Shown here: positions 25,146-34,015 of the stretch, in pieces | Layout of the letters: every line of letters starts with the position of its first letter | Position numbering within the stretch: position 1 is the stretch's first letter | Assembly (NCBI GenBank): GCA_017469845.1 | Contig: JAFUFP010000017.1 | Coordinates: forward strand, 1 to 64,000 | Direction: 5' to 3' | Length of the DNA stretch: 64,000 nt | From: Bacteroidales bacterium | GTDB taxonomy: Bacteria > Bacteroidota > Bacteroidia > Bacteroidales > UBA932 | Translations under genes and position numbers: made by a program | The notes under the pieces: generated by a model | The model's database searches: none | What the model was told of the DNA's origin: nothing | Seen by the model: only the letters and a program-made list of their open reading frames with translations

Positions 25146-26225
25146 CTACTTGACCCTTATGCTCCTTCCGATTCTCAGGGTCGTTCTCGTAGTAAGACCC
25201 GGATTGAGCTTGATTATCTTGCTTACGGTAGTGCCGTACCTCTGGGCAATTCCGGACAGAGTGTCACCGGAACGGACCTTATGGTACTGGGCGGCAGCCC
25301 TTTCCGCGGCAGCCTTCTCTTCGGCCGCCTTTTTGGCTGCGGCTATAGAATCCTGCGTTGCGTAATCCTTCTGGTCACCGTCATGGATATCAATTTCCTC
25401 GTCATCGGATTCGGGGACATATCGGCTGTTGGCGTCGAGATATTGCCTTTTGAGAGTGAACAGCCTGTGCCTGAGCGTTCCGGTCTCGAAGTCTATCAGC
25501 CATTCCGGATCGAATGCATATCCCATATACCTCGTCTCGAAATGAAGGTGGGCGCCTGATGAACGTCCTGTAGAACCGCCGAGGCCGATTTCCTGGCCGG
25601 CTTCCACCCATTCTCCGGATTCCACTTCCCTCTTGGAAAGATGGGCGTAGAATGTCTCAAGCCCGTTTTCGTGACGGATGATCACGAGGTTACCGTATCC
25701 GCTGTAATATTTGGAAAGGCGAACCTTGCCCGAGAATGCGGCATAGACAGGATCTCCGGTTTTGAGGGGAAGGTCGACTCCCTGATGACGGCGGCGGTGA
25801 CGGTAGCCGAAAGGAGAATAGACCTTGACCGGATTGGGACACCTGTAATCACTCAGAGTATCCACAATCCAGAGGGAAATCTTCTCCGGAAGATCTTTCT
25901 GCTCCACAAGGAAAGGAACAGCCGTTTCGGTGTTCCAATTGTCAGAGAACACGTCGTTCTTCAGAATGACGGCAGGGTCCTTCCAATATTTCCAGGTGTT
26001 GTCGGCGAAAAGGAGGATCTTGACTCCGGGAGACGAAGTCTCGATGGAATCAAGGACATCCTTGTCCGATTTGATCATGGAAGGGACGGACTCACGGAAA
26101 GGCCTGGGAACAAGAAGTTCCGCATCCTTCCTGGTCTTTATCATCGAATCACTTTGTTGTGCGCAAATTTCTCCTGTGGCCAGCGTCACAATGAATGCTG
26201 CGGCCACCAACAGTTTAAACTTCAT
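25146..26225 (-). CDS. Secreted M23 metallopeptidase with C-terminal LysM
   Basis: Probable peptidoglycan endopeptidase of 359 residues, exported by a signal peptide (MKFKLLVAAAFIVTLATGEICAQ). The M23/LytM domain lies near 140-245 with the zinc ligands in HQGVDLP (H-x3-D) and HLHFE. A basic/Ala-rich linker (AAAKKAAEEKAAAERAAA) precedes one LysM near 315-358 (VRSGDTLSGIAQRYGTTVSKIIKLNPG), which binds glycan chains. Both zinc motifs are intact, so it should be active. A GTG three codons upstream is less likely than the ATG. It is 26 bp from the phosphohexomutase gene upstream and could share its transcript. Confidence 0.93.
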   Translation of the reverse strand: MKFKLLVAAAFIVTLATGEICAQQSDSMIKTRKDAELLVPRPFRESVPSMIKSDKDVLDSIETSSPGVKILLFADNTWKYWKDPAVILKNDVFSDNWNTETAVPFLVEQKDLPEKISLWIVDTLSDYRCPNPVKVYSPFGYRHRRRHQGVDLPLKTGDPVYAAFSGKVRLSKYYSGYGNLVIIRHENGLETFYAHLSKREVESGEWVEAGQEIGLGGSTGRSSGAHLHFETRYMGYAFDPEWLIDFETGTLRHRLFTLKRQYLDANSRYVPESDDEEIDIHDGDQKDYATQDSIAAAKKAAEEKAAAERAAAQYHKVRSGDTLSGIAQRYGTTVSKIIKLNPGLTTRTTLRIGRSIRVK

Positions 26226-26251
26226 AAAATACACGTCTTTTTAAAGGGAGG

Positions 26252-27613
26252 CTAACTCCTTACGCCTCCGAACTTTTCGGACAGAATACTGTCCACAGTC
26301 GAGATCTTCTCCTGGAGAAGTTCATCCGACTTGGCCTCGCAGATGAACCTCAGGTAAGGCTCAGTGTTGGAAGGCCTGATGTTGAACCACCAATCGGGGA
26401 AATCGACCCTGTATCCGTCGAAATCCATAACCGATGTGGGGTTCTCCCTCGAAACGAAATACTCCCTTACCGCATCCATCGCTCCCTGCTTGTCCTCTAT
26501 GCGGTAATTGATTTCGCCGGAGTTCTTGTATTTCTCTATCGCCGCTATCGCTTCACTTAGGGTTATACCCTTCTTCTTCATAGACGCCACTACCCTCAGC
26601 ACAAGAAGTGAAGCCAAAAGTCCGCTATCCGAATAGAAGAAGTCCCTGAAATAATAATGTCCGGCGAGTTCACCTCCCCATACTCCGTCTATCTCACGAA
26701 GTTTGAGAGCGGCGTTCGCACGTCCCACTTTCCAGGTATGTACGGACATGCCCATCGGGGCCAGATACTCTCCGACCGCCTTTGAAGAGCGGATATCCTG
26801 AAGCACTATTCCTTTTTCACCCCTTTCGTCCACGAAATAATGACCCAAAAGGGCGATGACAAGATCGGGAGCAATGAATTTCCCGTTGTTGTCAACGAAC
26901 ATGACCCTGTCGGCATCTCCGTCAAAAATCACGCCAACGTCGGATCCGTTCTCCTTGACCAGCTCTTCGAGAGCGACCACATTGTCGTGGATCAGGGGGT
27001 TGGGCTCATGGTTGGGGAAGGTTCCGTCAAGTTCATCGAAAAGATACGAAACCTCTTCTCCGAATATCTCTTTCGCGAAAAGGCAGGCCATTCCGTTGGA
27101 AAGGTCCATGGCGATATTGAGGCCCGAAAAATCCCCTTTATACTTGAGAAGGAACTTAAGGTAATCATCCTTGATGTCCATGGTATGGACCGCACCTTTC
27201 TTCTCTGCTGCAGGTGTGGGACGGTCTTCTTCGATCCATTGCTTTATTTGGCCAAGGCCCGTAGCGAGTCCGACAGGAAGAGCGTTCTCCCTTGAGACCT
27301 TCATTCCGTTGTATTCCCTGGGATTATGCGAAGCGGTAATCTGGACTGAAGCCTTGAACCCGTAGTTCGCCGTCCCGAAATAAACCATCGGAGTAGTGCT
27401 CAGACCTATGTCATAGACGTCAGCTCCGGCGGAAGTGATTCCGTCAATGAGAGAGTCATGAATCTCATGCGAAGAAACGCGGCAGTCCCTTCCGACCAGG
27501 ACTTTGTCCGCTCCGAGAAGTTCCGGAATGAAATATCCGACCTTGAAGGCTGTGGTCTTGTCGAAATCCACGTTGTAGATACCGCGGATGTCATATGCGT
27601 GGAATGCTCCCAT
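26252..27613 (-). CDS. Phosphomannomutase/phosphoglucomutase
   Basis: Alpha-D-phosphohexomutase of 453 residues that moves phosphate between C6 and C1 of hexoses for nucleotide-sugar synthesis. All four signatures are visible: AYDIRGIYN near the start, the phosphoserine loop TASHNPREYNGMK, the metal loop DGDADR, the sugar loop GELAGHYYF, and the phosphate-binding RPSNTEPYLR near the C-terminus. GELAGHYYF is of the PMM/PGM type. A TATCTTTG -7 box is at 27693-27700, and a ttccgcgg/ccggcgg-like hairpin (27663-27688) lies in the leader. Confidence 0.94.
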   Translation of the reverse strand: MGAFHAYDIRGIYNVDFDKTTAFKVGYFIPELLGADKVLVGRDCRVSSHEIHDSLIDGITSAGADVYDIGLSTTPMVYFGTANYGFKASVQITASHNPREYNGMKVSRENALPVGLATGLGQIKQWIEEDRPTPAAEKKGAVHTMDIKDDYLKFLLKYKGDFSGLNIAMDLSNGMACLFAKEIFGEEVSYLFDELDGTFPNHEPNPLIHDNVVALEELVKENGSDVGVIFDGDADRVMFVDNNGKFIAPDLVIALLGHYFVDERGEKGIVLQDIRSSKAVGEYLAPMGMSVHTWKVGRANAALKLREIDGVWGGELAGHYYFRDFFYSDSGLLASLLVLRVVASMKKKGITLSEAIAAIEKYKNSGEINYRIEDKQGAMDAVREYFVSRENPTSVMDFDGYRVDFPDWWFNIRPSNTEPYLRFICEAKSDELLQEKISTVDSILSEKFGGVRS

Positions 27614-27759
27614 GGTTATTGATGTTAACGGTTTTAGCGGCCCGGCAACCCCGGACGGGTATTTCCGCGGACTAAAAAAACCGCGGAATTTTCAAAGATA
27701 CGAAAAAATTCCGTAATGGTCCAAAACCGGAGGTTGTCCCGGTTGGGCTGCAAATTGGA

Positions 27760-28314
27760 CTATTTCAGGCGGGTCTTGTACCTGGCGGCCACTCTTCCGG
27801 CTGCGATGCCGGTGAGTTTCTTGGCCATCATCTTCTTGCGGATGGGAGCCATGTGGTCGGTGAACAGATCACCGTCAAGATGTGAAAGCTCGTGCTGGAT
27901 CATCCTGCAGGCGAACTTGTCGAAAGTTTCCCTGACAGGATTGAGCGACTCATCGTAATATTCCACCGTCATGGATTCGGGCCTTTTGACGTCAGCATAG
28001 ACTCCGGGGATACTGAGGCACCCTTCGTTGTACTCGCACATGGCCTCGCTCTCGTCTACAATGACGGGATTGATAAGCGTCCTCCGGAAATCCTTCAGAT
28101 AAGGATAGACGTCATACATTTCGGTGCCGTCAACGATGACGACCCTTTTGCTCACTCCGATCTGGGGAGCGGCAAGGCCGCATCCGTCGGCATTGGCGAG
28201 AGTGTCCTTGAGGTCCTGTACCAAAGTGGCGATTCCGTCCTTGTCGGCAAGGTCCACTTCTTCGGCCCTACGTCTCAACACTTCCGCTCCATAAAGATAT
28301 ATAGGTTGTATCAT
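27760..28314 (-). CDS. def: Peptide deformylase
   Basis: Removes the formyl group from nascent proteins. The 184 residues carry the three conserved motifs: GCGLAAPQ (44-51), EGCLSIPG (97-104, metal ligand Cys99) and HELSH (141-145, two His ligands and catalytic Glu142). It starts 18 bp after ruvX, and the two are probably one transcript. A modest aaccgg/ccggtt hairpin at 27725-27744 may terminate it. Confidence 0.97.
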   Translation of the reverse strand: MIQPIYLYGAEVLRRRAEEVDLADKDGIATLVQDLKDTLANADGCGLAAPQIGVSKRVVIVDGTEMYDVYPYLKDFRRTLINPVIVDESEAMCEYNEGCLSIPGVYADVKRPESMTVEYYDESLNPVRETFDKFACRMIQHELSHLDGDLFTDHMAPIRKKMMAKKLTGIAAGRVAARYKTRLK

Positions 28315-28332
28315 ATTCCAAATCTGTATCAG

Positions 28333-28845
28333 TTATCTTCTCCCCTTCTTTCTTTGACCGCCGGAGCGTCCTCTTGACGAGGAAAGATTCTCCGGTACGG
28401 AGACATTTCCGGCCGCAAAAGATGTGCCACCTCCGTTTCTACGGTCAAGCCACCCTTGGAGGATGATGGCGGCGCTTATCTTGTCGACTTCCTCCTTGTC
28501 ATGCCGACGTGAAGCCTTCATGCCGCCGTCTATCATGGCCTGATGCGCAAGAACGGAAGTGAATCTTTCGTCTTCAAGGTCGACCGGGACCGAAGGGAAG
28601 TTCTTGGCCAGAACTTTCAGAAAGACATCCACGTCCGCGGCCGCCTCCGAAGGGGAACCGTCAAGATTGCGGGGATATCCTACAACAAATCGGACGACCG
28701 ACTCGTTCTCGGCGTATTTTTTGATGTAATCAACTATATTTGCAGAATGCACCGTGTCCAATGCGGAGGCGAATATACCGAGAGGATCGCTCACGGCAAG
28801 TCCCGTGCGCTTTCTTCCGTAATCTATTCCGATGATCCTGTCCAC
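28333..28845 (-). CDS. ruvX: Putative pre-16S rRNA nuclease / Holliday junction resolvase-like RuvX (YqgF)
   Basis: RNase H-fold protein of 170 residues. The YqgF motifs are MDRIIGIDYGRKRTGLAVSDP (first Asp), VVGYPRNLDGSPSE, DERFTSVLAHQAM and DKISAAIILQGWLD (last Asp). E. coli YqgF acts in 16S rRNA 5' maturation. The C-terminal 28 residues are basic and Ser/Gly/Arg-rich, longer than usual. The start is GTG. A TAACTTTG -7 box (28850-28857) overlaps the start region, so the leader would be extremely short or the promoter differs. Confidence 0.93.
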   Translation of the reverse strand: MDRIIGIDYGRKRTGLAVSDPLGIFASALDTVHSANIVDYIKKYAENESVVRFVVGYPRNLDGSPSEAAADVDVFLKVLAKNFPSVPVDLEDERFTSVLAHQAMIDGGMKASRRHDKEEVDKISAAIILQGWLDRRNGGGTSFAAGNVSVPENLSSSRGRSGGQRKKGRR

Positions 28846-28876
28846 GGTGCAAAGTTACAAATAATCCCCGGATTAC

Positions 28877-29728
28877 ATGCCAAAGGAAGATAAGGAGAAA
28901 AGAAGCGGCAATTACCGCATGACACTTGTAGACGTGAACACCCACAAGGTGCTCTGGGGACTACGTGTCACTCCGCTCAGATTCGCGACCATCCTCATAA
29001 CGGTGATAGTGGTCCTCATCCTGGGTGCCTTCATGCTTTTGTCACTCACCTCGCTGAAGACATTCATACCAGGTTACCCCGACGCCCGTTCCAGAAGAAC
29101 GGCTCTCCAAAACTCCATGACGATAGATTCACTCGAGGGGGTGATCAAAAAATGGGAATTCTATTCCGACAACCTCCGAAGGGTTGTCCAGGGTGAAGAC
29201 CCCGTCAAAATCGACAGCCTCATAAAGTCCACTTCCGGGAAGGAAATAGACGCCCGGGACGCTGAAATGCTCCACGGCCGGGATACCCTTCTCCGCCAGA
29301 GCGTGAAGGAAGCTGAAGCTTTCGGCCTCACTTCCGGTGCTCCCAGGCAACTCCCTATAGAGGGCATCCATTTCTTCACCCCGCTCAAAGGCGTGGTTTC
29401 ACAAGGGTTCGACAGGGCGATACATCCGTATATCGACATTACCGCTCCGGCGAACTCCGTAGTTGCCGCCGTTCTTGACGGAACTGTGATAAACGCCGGA
29501 TGGTCCGACGACGGAGGATATACGATCACGATACAGCATGAGGATAACCTCATCTCGATATATAAACACAACCAGACTCTCCTCAAGAGAACGGGTGACA
29601 GAGTCACCGCCGGAACTCCGGTTGCTCTTGTCGGCAACACGGGGTCCCTGTCGACCGGCGACCATCTCCACTTCGAACTGTGGTACAGAGGAGAGGCGGT
29701 TGACCCGTCAAGATACATAAGTTTCTGA
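28877..29728 (+). CDS. Membrane-anchored M23 (LytM) peptidase
   Basis: A 283-residue protein with a cytoplasmic N-terminus of about 35 residues, one TM segment near 38-62, a short helical region and a C-terminal M23 domain. The zinc motifs are HPYIDI (H-x3-D) and HLHFE, so it can be catalytic. Relatives act as wall endopeptidases or amidase activators. It diverges from ruvX with only 31 bp between them and starts a run with dxr (gap 22 bp), rseP and the DUF4837 gene. Confidence 0.92.
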   Translation: MPKEDKEKRSGNYRMTLVDVNTHKVLWGLRVTPLRFATILITVIVVLILGAFMLLSLTSLKTFIPGYPDARSRRTALQNSMTIDSLEGVIKKWEFYSDNLRRVVQGEDPVKIDSLIKSTSGKEIDARDAEMLHGRDTLLRQSVKEAEAFGLTSGAPRQLPIEGIHFFTPLKGVVSQGFDRAIHPYIDITAPANSVVAAVLDGTVINAGWSDDGGYTITIQHEDNLISIYKHNQTLLKRTGDRVTAGTPVALVGNTGSLSTGDHLHFELWYRGEAVDPSRYISF

Positions 29729-29750
29729 CCCAAAGCACAACAACCTCTTT

Positions 29751-30914
29751 ATGGAAGATCAAAGAAGAAAAATCGCCATACTTGGATCCACCGGATCGAT
29801 AGGAACCCAAGCCCTGGATGTCGTGAGACAGCACCCGGACCTTTTCCAGGTGGAACTTCTTACAGCGCGAACACGCTGGGAAGATCTTTGCCGCCAGGCG
29901 ATAGAGTTCGACGCCAACGCCGTCGTGATATGCTCGGAAGAGAATTACCCCAAGGTAAAGGACGCCCTCTCAGGGACTGACACCAAAGTGTTCCTCGGAA
30001 TGGATTCCGTATGCGACCTCGTTCAGGGGGACAACATAGACATGGTCCTCACCGCCCTGGTGGGATTCAGCGGACTGAGACCGACCATAAGCGCAATAAG
30101 GGCACGTAAGCCCATCGCCCTCGCAAACAAGGAGACCCTTGTGGCCGGAGGAACCGTTGTAATGGACATGGCAAAGAAAATGGGAGTTCCCATCCTTCCG
30201 GTCGATTCCGAGCACTCGGCAATTTTCCAGTGCCTTCTCGCCGCCAACGGCAATCCCCTGAAAAGGATACACCTCACAGCATCGGGAGGTCCTTTCAGGA
30301 CATGGAAAAAGGAGGACATGGCGAAAGCGACCAGAAACGAAGCGCTCAAACACCCCCAGTGGGACATGGGAGCCAAGATAACCATCGATTCCGCCACAAT
30401 GATGAACAAGGGTTTCGAAATGATAGAAGCCAGATGGCTGTTTGACACCGCACCGGAAGATATCAGAATCGTTGTTCATCCTCAGTCTATCATCCATTCG
30501 ATGGTGGAATTCGAAGACGGAGCGGTCATAGCCCAGATGGGACATCCGGACATGAGGGAGCCGATACAGTTCGCCCTCGGATATCCCGCAAGGCTGAGTC
30601 TCGACAACAAGAAGCTCGATTTCGCCGCCCTGGGCCAACTCACCTTCGAAGCACCCGACTTCGACAAGTTCCCCTGCCTGGGTCTAGCCTTCGACGCCAT
30701 CAAGCGGGGAGGCAACATCCCCTGCGCGATGAACGCCGCCAACGAAGCCGCCGTCGCCGCTTTCCTCAAAGGGAAGATAGGTTTTTACGATATTCCGGAG
30801 ACGATCTCAAAATTCATGGAAGAGACCCCTTTCATCGCCTCCCCCACTCTTGAAGACATCCTCGCCACCAATGACGAAGTTTTCGCCAAGGCGACAAAGC
30901 ATATTTGGGGATAA
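29751..30914 (+). CDS. dxr: 1-deoxy-D-xylulose 5-phosphate reductoisomerase
   Basis: Second enzyme of the MEP isoprenoid pathway; converts DXP to MEP with NADPH. The 387 residues fit the family. The NADPH loop GSTGSIG is at 12-18, LANKETLVAGG and the metal/substrate region PVDSEHSAIFQ lie in the middle, TASGGPFR and NSATMMNKGFE-type residues (DSATMMNKG) follow. rseP is only 15 bp downstream, the usual Bacteroidota order. Confidence 0.97.
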   Translation: MEDQRRKIAILGSTGSIGTQALDVVRQHPDLFQVELLTARTRWEDLCRQAIEFDANAVVICSEENYPKVKDALSGTDTKVFLGMDSVCDLVQGDNIDMVLTALVGFSGLRPTISAIRARKPIALANKETLVAGGTVVMDMAKKMGVPILPVDSEHSAIFQCLLAANGNPLKRIHLTASGGPFRTWKKEDMAKATRNEALKHPQWDMGAKITIDSATMMNKGFEMIEARWLFDTAPEDIRIVVHPQSIIHSMVEFEDGAVIAQMGHPDMREPIQFALGYPARLSLDNKKLDFAALGQLTFEAPDFDKFPCLGLAFDAIKRGGNIPCAMNAANEAAVAAFLKGKIGFYDIPETISKFMEETPFIASPTLEDILATNDEVFAKATKHIWG

Positions 30915-30929
30915 CCCCGAAAGACGATC

Positions 30930-32270
30930 ATGACAGAAGTCCTGATGAAAATACTGCAAGTGGTACTTGCGCTGTCGACTCTCATCGTAATCCATGAGTT
31001 CGGCCACTTTTCGTTCGCCAAGCTCTTCGGTATCCGGGTCGACAAATTTTTCCTCTTTTTCGATGCCGGAGGCGTAAAGCTCCTCAGCACGAAAGAGGGG
31101 TGGTTCAGCCGTCTTTTCCCGAAACTGAAGAATTCCGAGACCGAATACGGAATCGGATGGCTTCCTCTGGGAGGCTACTGCAAGATCTGCGGGATGGTGG
31201 ACGAGTCGATGGACACCGATTTCCTGGAGACTGAGCCCAAAGAATATGAATTCCGCAGCAAAAAAGCCTGGCAGAGGCTGCTTGTGATGGCCGGAGGTGT
31301 CTTGTACAACTTCATATTCGCCATCATCGCCTTCATCCTCATCATGGGAATCTGGGGAGAGTCGTACCTGAGCAACAGCGAGAACAGCATATATGTGAAC
31401 GAGCTTTCCTACGAGATGGGATTCCGCAACGGAGACCGCATCCTCATGATGGACGACTTCGTTCCGGAAAACTTCAGCATGCTGCAGGCCGACCTCGCCA
31501 GAAAGAGCGTGAAAAAGGTGACGGTGCTGAGGGATGCGGATACGGTCGACATCTACATCGACCAGGCGATGATGCCCCAGATCCTTAACACCCCGGACCT
31601 CTTCTCGGTAGCCGTTCCTTTCGTCGTGGACACAATTCCCCCGGCATCCCCCAACTATGGAATGGGATTCATGAGGGATGACCGGATCATCTCGGTGGAC
31701 GGAAAAGAGATTGAGTTCGTTCAGGACTCCCGTGAAATCCTTTCCGGAAGAAAGGGAGCGGAAGTACCCGTGAGGCTCGTCAGGAATGCCGATACTCTTG
31801 AAATGGCGATGAAGGTCGACACTCTCGGCAGGGCCCTCATTTACGCCCAGGTCCCCGGCCTCATGACAAAAGAGTACAACGTCCTTTCCGCCATCCCCGC
31901 CGGAATCCGCCTTACCGGAGAAACGATAGGAGGATACCTGGAGGATCTGAAGATGGTGGCGACACCGAGCACCGGAGCGTACAAGTCCGTCGGAAGCTTC
32001 ATAGCCATCGGCCAGGTCTTCCCGGGCACCTGGGACTGGTACCAGTTCCTGTACCTGCTGGGACTGCTTTCAATCATGCTGGGCGTGATGAACCTTCTCC
32101 CCATCCCGGGGCTTGACGGAGGTCACATCATTTTCACCCTGTACGAGATGATAAGCGGCAAGAAGCCGAGCGACAAATTCCTCATCGCCGCCCAGATGGT
32201 GGGTATGGTGCTGCTTCTGATGCTGATGGTCCTCGCCTTCGGCAACGATATAGGACGCCTGATAAGATAA
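30930..32270 (+). CDS. rseP: Site-2 protease RseP
   Basis: Intramembrane zinc protease of 446 residues. The active-site HEFGH is at 22-26 in the first TM segment, and the second conserved motif LPIPGLDGGH is in the third-helix region near the C-terminus. Between them lie a periplasmic stretch with two PDZ-like segments (NGDRILMMDD; MRDDRIISVDGKEI) and further TM segments. It cleaves anti-sigma factors and signal-peptide remnants. It lies between dxr and the DUF4837 gene in a tightly packed run. Confidence 0.96.
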   Translation: MTEVLMKILQVVLALSTLIVIHEFGHFSFAKLFGIRVDKFFLFFDAGGVKLLSTKEGWFSRLFPKLKNSETEYGIGWLPLGGYCKICGMVDESMDTDFLETEPKEYEFRSKKAWQRLLVMAGGVLYNFIFAIIAFILIMGIWGESYLSNSENSIYVNELSYEMGFRNGDRILMMDDFVPENFSMLQADLARKSVKKVTVLRDADTVDIYIDQAMMPQILNTPDLFSVAVPFVVDTIPPASPNYGMGFMRDDRIISVDGKEIEFVQDSREILSGRKGAEVPVRLVRNADTLEMAMKVDTLGRALIYAQVPGLMTKEYNVLSAIPAGIRLTGETIGGYLEDLKMVATPSTGAYKSVGSFIAIGQVFPGTWDWYQFLYLLGLLSIMLGVMNLLPIPGLDGGHIIFTLYEMISGKKPSDKFLIAAQMVGMVLLLMLMVLAFGNDIGRLIR

Positions 32271-32309
32271 TCGCAAATGTTTTTATATAGAATACCAACC
32301 CCTACGCAT

Positions 32310-33353
32310 ATGAAACGGATACTATCAATCTTATTCGCCGCAGTGGTCGGCATAAGCACATTGAGTTCCTGCTTTACAGGCACCAACGGAGTACTTCCCA
32401 ACGTCAGCGGCAAGGCCGGTGAAGTGATCATCGTCATGGACAAGGACAATTGGGAAGGTGACCTGGGCAACGCCGTCAGGGAAACCCTCGGCGGGGACTG
32501 CCCCTACCTTGCGCAGAAAGAGCCGCTCTACAACCTCGTCAACGTCTCCCCCACAGGGTTTGCTGACCTTTTCAAAGTCCACAGGAACATCGTCATCTTC
32601 CACATCGCCGGTGATGTCCAGGAGGAAGGTATGGTTTACCGCAGCGACGTATGGTCGCATCCGCAGTGCCTTATACAATTGAGCGCGTTTGACTCCGCTT
32701 CCGCAATGGAGATCTTCTCCGAAAGCAGCGAAAGGATCCTCAGCACCCTTGAGCAGGCCGAAAGGGACCGCATCATCGCCAACTCCAAGAAATATGAGGA
32801 ATTCAAATGCTCAAAAGCGGTGACACCTATGATCGGAGGTTCACCCCACTTCCCCTCGGGATACAAAGTGAGGAAGAAGACCGATAACTTCATCTGGATT
32901 TCCGACGACAAGCAGTACACCAACCAGGGAGTGTTCATCTACAAATACCCCGCATCCGAGGTGAACAACTTCTCGGCGGAGAGCATTATCGCCCACAGGA
33001 ATGCCGCTCTCCAGGCCAATGTCCCCGGCATGTTCGACGGAACATACATGACGACAAGCACTTACGTTGAGCCCACTGTGGAATTCATCCGCTTCCGCGG
33101 AAGGCAGTTCGCGCAGACCAGGGGTTTCTGGGAGGTGGAAGGTGACTTCATGGGCGGACCTTTCGTTTCCCACTCGTTCTACAGCCAAGACGGAAGCGAA
33201 ATAATTGTTCTCGACGCCTGGGTTTATGCTCCAAGGTTCGACAAAAGGCATTATCTCCGTCAGGTAGAATCGATTATCTACTCTTTCGAATGGGACAAGC
33301 CTAAAAATAATGAAGAAAAAGTTGCAGAAGACGGCGAAAATATTTTGCCGTAA
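32310..33353 (+). CDS. DUF4837 lipoprotein
   Basis: Bacteroidota-specific envelope protein of unknown function, 347 residues from the ATG at 32310. It has a lipobox (LSSC, Cys21), then the DUF4837 pattern: GKAGEVIIVMDKDNWEG, GDCPYLAQKEPLYNLV, SDVWSHPQCLIQLSA and C-terminal YSQDGSEIIVLDAWVYAPRFDKRHYLRQVESIIYSF. The open frame starts 33 bp earlier but the later ATG gives a proper lipoprotein signal. The 3' end of the gene contains the -33 element of the downstream tRNA promoter. Confidence 0.92.
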   Translation: MKRILSILFAAVVGISTLSSCFTGTNGVLPNVSGKAGEVIIVMDKDNWEGDLGNAVRETLGGDCPYLAQKEPLYNLVNVSPTGFADLFKVHRNIVIFHIAGDVQEEGMVYRSDVWSHPQCLIQLSAFDSASAMEIFSESSERILSTLEQAERDRIIANSKKYEEFKCSKAVTPMIGGSPHFPSGYKVRKKTDNFIWISDDKQYTNQGVFIYKYPASEVNNFSAESIIAHRNAALQANVPGMFDGTYMTTSTYVEPTVEFIRFRGRQFAQTRGFWEVEGDFMGGPFVSHSFYSQDGSEIIVLDAWVYAPRFDKRHYLRQVESIIYSFEWDKPKNNEEKVAEDGENILP

Positions 33354-33374
33354 AAAAAATAATGCATACCTTTG
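33344..33374 (+). promoter_or_regulatory. Promoter for tRNA-Glu and rpsT
   Basis: TTTG (33344-33347), a 19-bp spacer and TACCTTTG (33367-33374) match the Bacteroidota consensus perfectly. The tRNA starts 40 bp later. The -33 element is inside the last codons of the DUF4837 gene. Confidence 0.8.
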
Positions 33375-33413
33375 CATTCCCTAAAACGGCTCATACGCCC
33401 AAAAAGGTATGAT

Positions 33414-33488
33414 GGTGGGTTCGTATAACGGTTAGTACTCGGGATTTTCATTCCCGCAATAGGAGTTCGATTCTCCTACCCACTACCA
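33414..33488 (+). tRNA. tRNA-Glu (TTC)
   Basis: A 75-nt cloverleaf including an encoded CCA. The acceptor arms are GGTGGGT/ACCCACT with the G1-U72 pair usual for this tRNA in Bacteroidota. The anticodon loop TTTTCAT gives TTC (33447-33449), and the T arm carries AGTTCGATTCT. rpsT follows after 19 bp, so they probably share a transcript. Confidence 0.97.
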
Positions 33489-33507
33489 AATATAAAAAAG
33501 TAATAAT

Positions 33508-33762
33508 ATGGCAAATAACGCATCTGCTGAAAAGTGCATTCGCAAAAGCGAAAGGCACAGATTGCATAACAAGTATTATGCAAGAACAACGAGGAATGCC
33601 ATTCGTGCTATAAGGAACACGACTGACAAGAAGGCCGCCCAGGAGAATGCTCCCAAGGTCTACGCGATGATCGACAAACTTGCAAAGGTTGGCATTATCC
33701 ACAAGAACAAAGCTTCCAACCTCAAGAGCGGAATAGCCCTCTACATCAACAAGCTCTCCTAA
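33508..33762 (+). CDS. rpsT: 30S ribosomal protein S20
   Basis: A basic 84-residue protein matching S20 in length. It shows the helical, Lys/Arg/Ala-rich S20 pattern (SAEKCIRKSERHRLHNKYYA, TRNAIRAIRNT, MIDKLAKVGIIHKNKASNLKS). It lies between tRNA-Glu and tRNA-Pro in one probable transcription unit that ends at 33873-33907. Confidence 0.96.
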   Translation: MANNASAEKCIRKSERHRLHNKYYARTTRNAIRAIRNTTDKKAAQENAPKVYAMIDKLAKVGIIHKNKASNLKSGIALYINKLS

Positions 33763-33786
33763 TCCAGGATACAGCAGTAGAGAGGA

Positions 33787-33862
33787 CGGGATGTAGCGCA
33801 GTTGGTAGCGCACTACGTTCGGGACGTAGGGGTCGTCCGTTCGAGTCGGATCATCCCGACCA
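33787..33862 (+). tRNA. tRNA-Pro (CGG)
   Basis: A 76-nt cloverleaf with encoded CCA. Acceptor arms CGGGATG/CATCCCG, D arm TAGCGCAGTTGGTAGCGCA, anticodon loop TTCGGGA giving CGG, T arm CCGTTCGAGTCGG. A terminator follows 10 bp later. Confidence 0.97.
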
Positions 33863-33872
33863 AGACCCACAG

Positions 33873-33907
33873 CGAGGAACAGCAGAAATGTTGTTCCTCG
33901 TTTTTTA
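33873..33907 (+). terminator. Terminator of the tRNA-Glu/rpsT/tRNA-Pro unit
   Basis: cgaggaaca/tgttcctcg arms (33873-33881, 33892-33900) followed by six T residues. Confidence 0.9.
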
Positions 33908-34015
33908 TTGTTTCCGGTAAGCAAGGACTCATCTACGCATACTACGGCGAAGGGGCGGAAGAATCCGTCCCTTCATCATAGTGCAATTATGTGATCATTT
34001 ATTGGTCCAAGGGGC

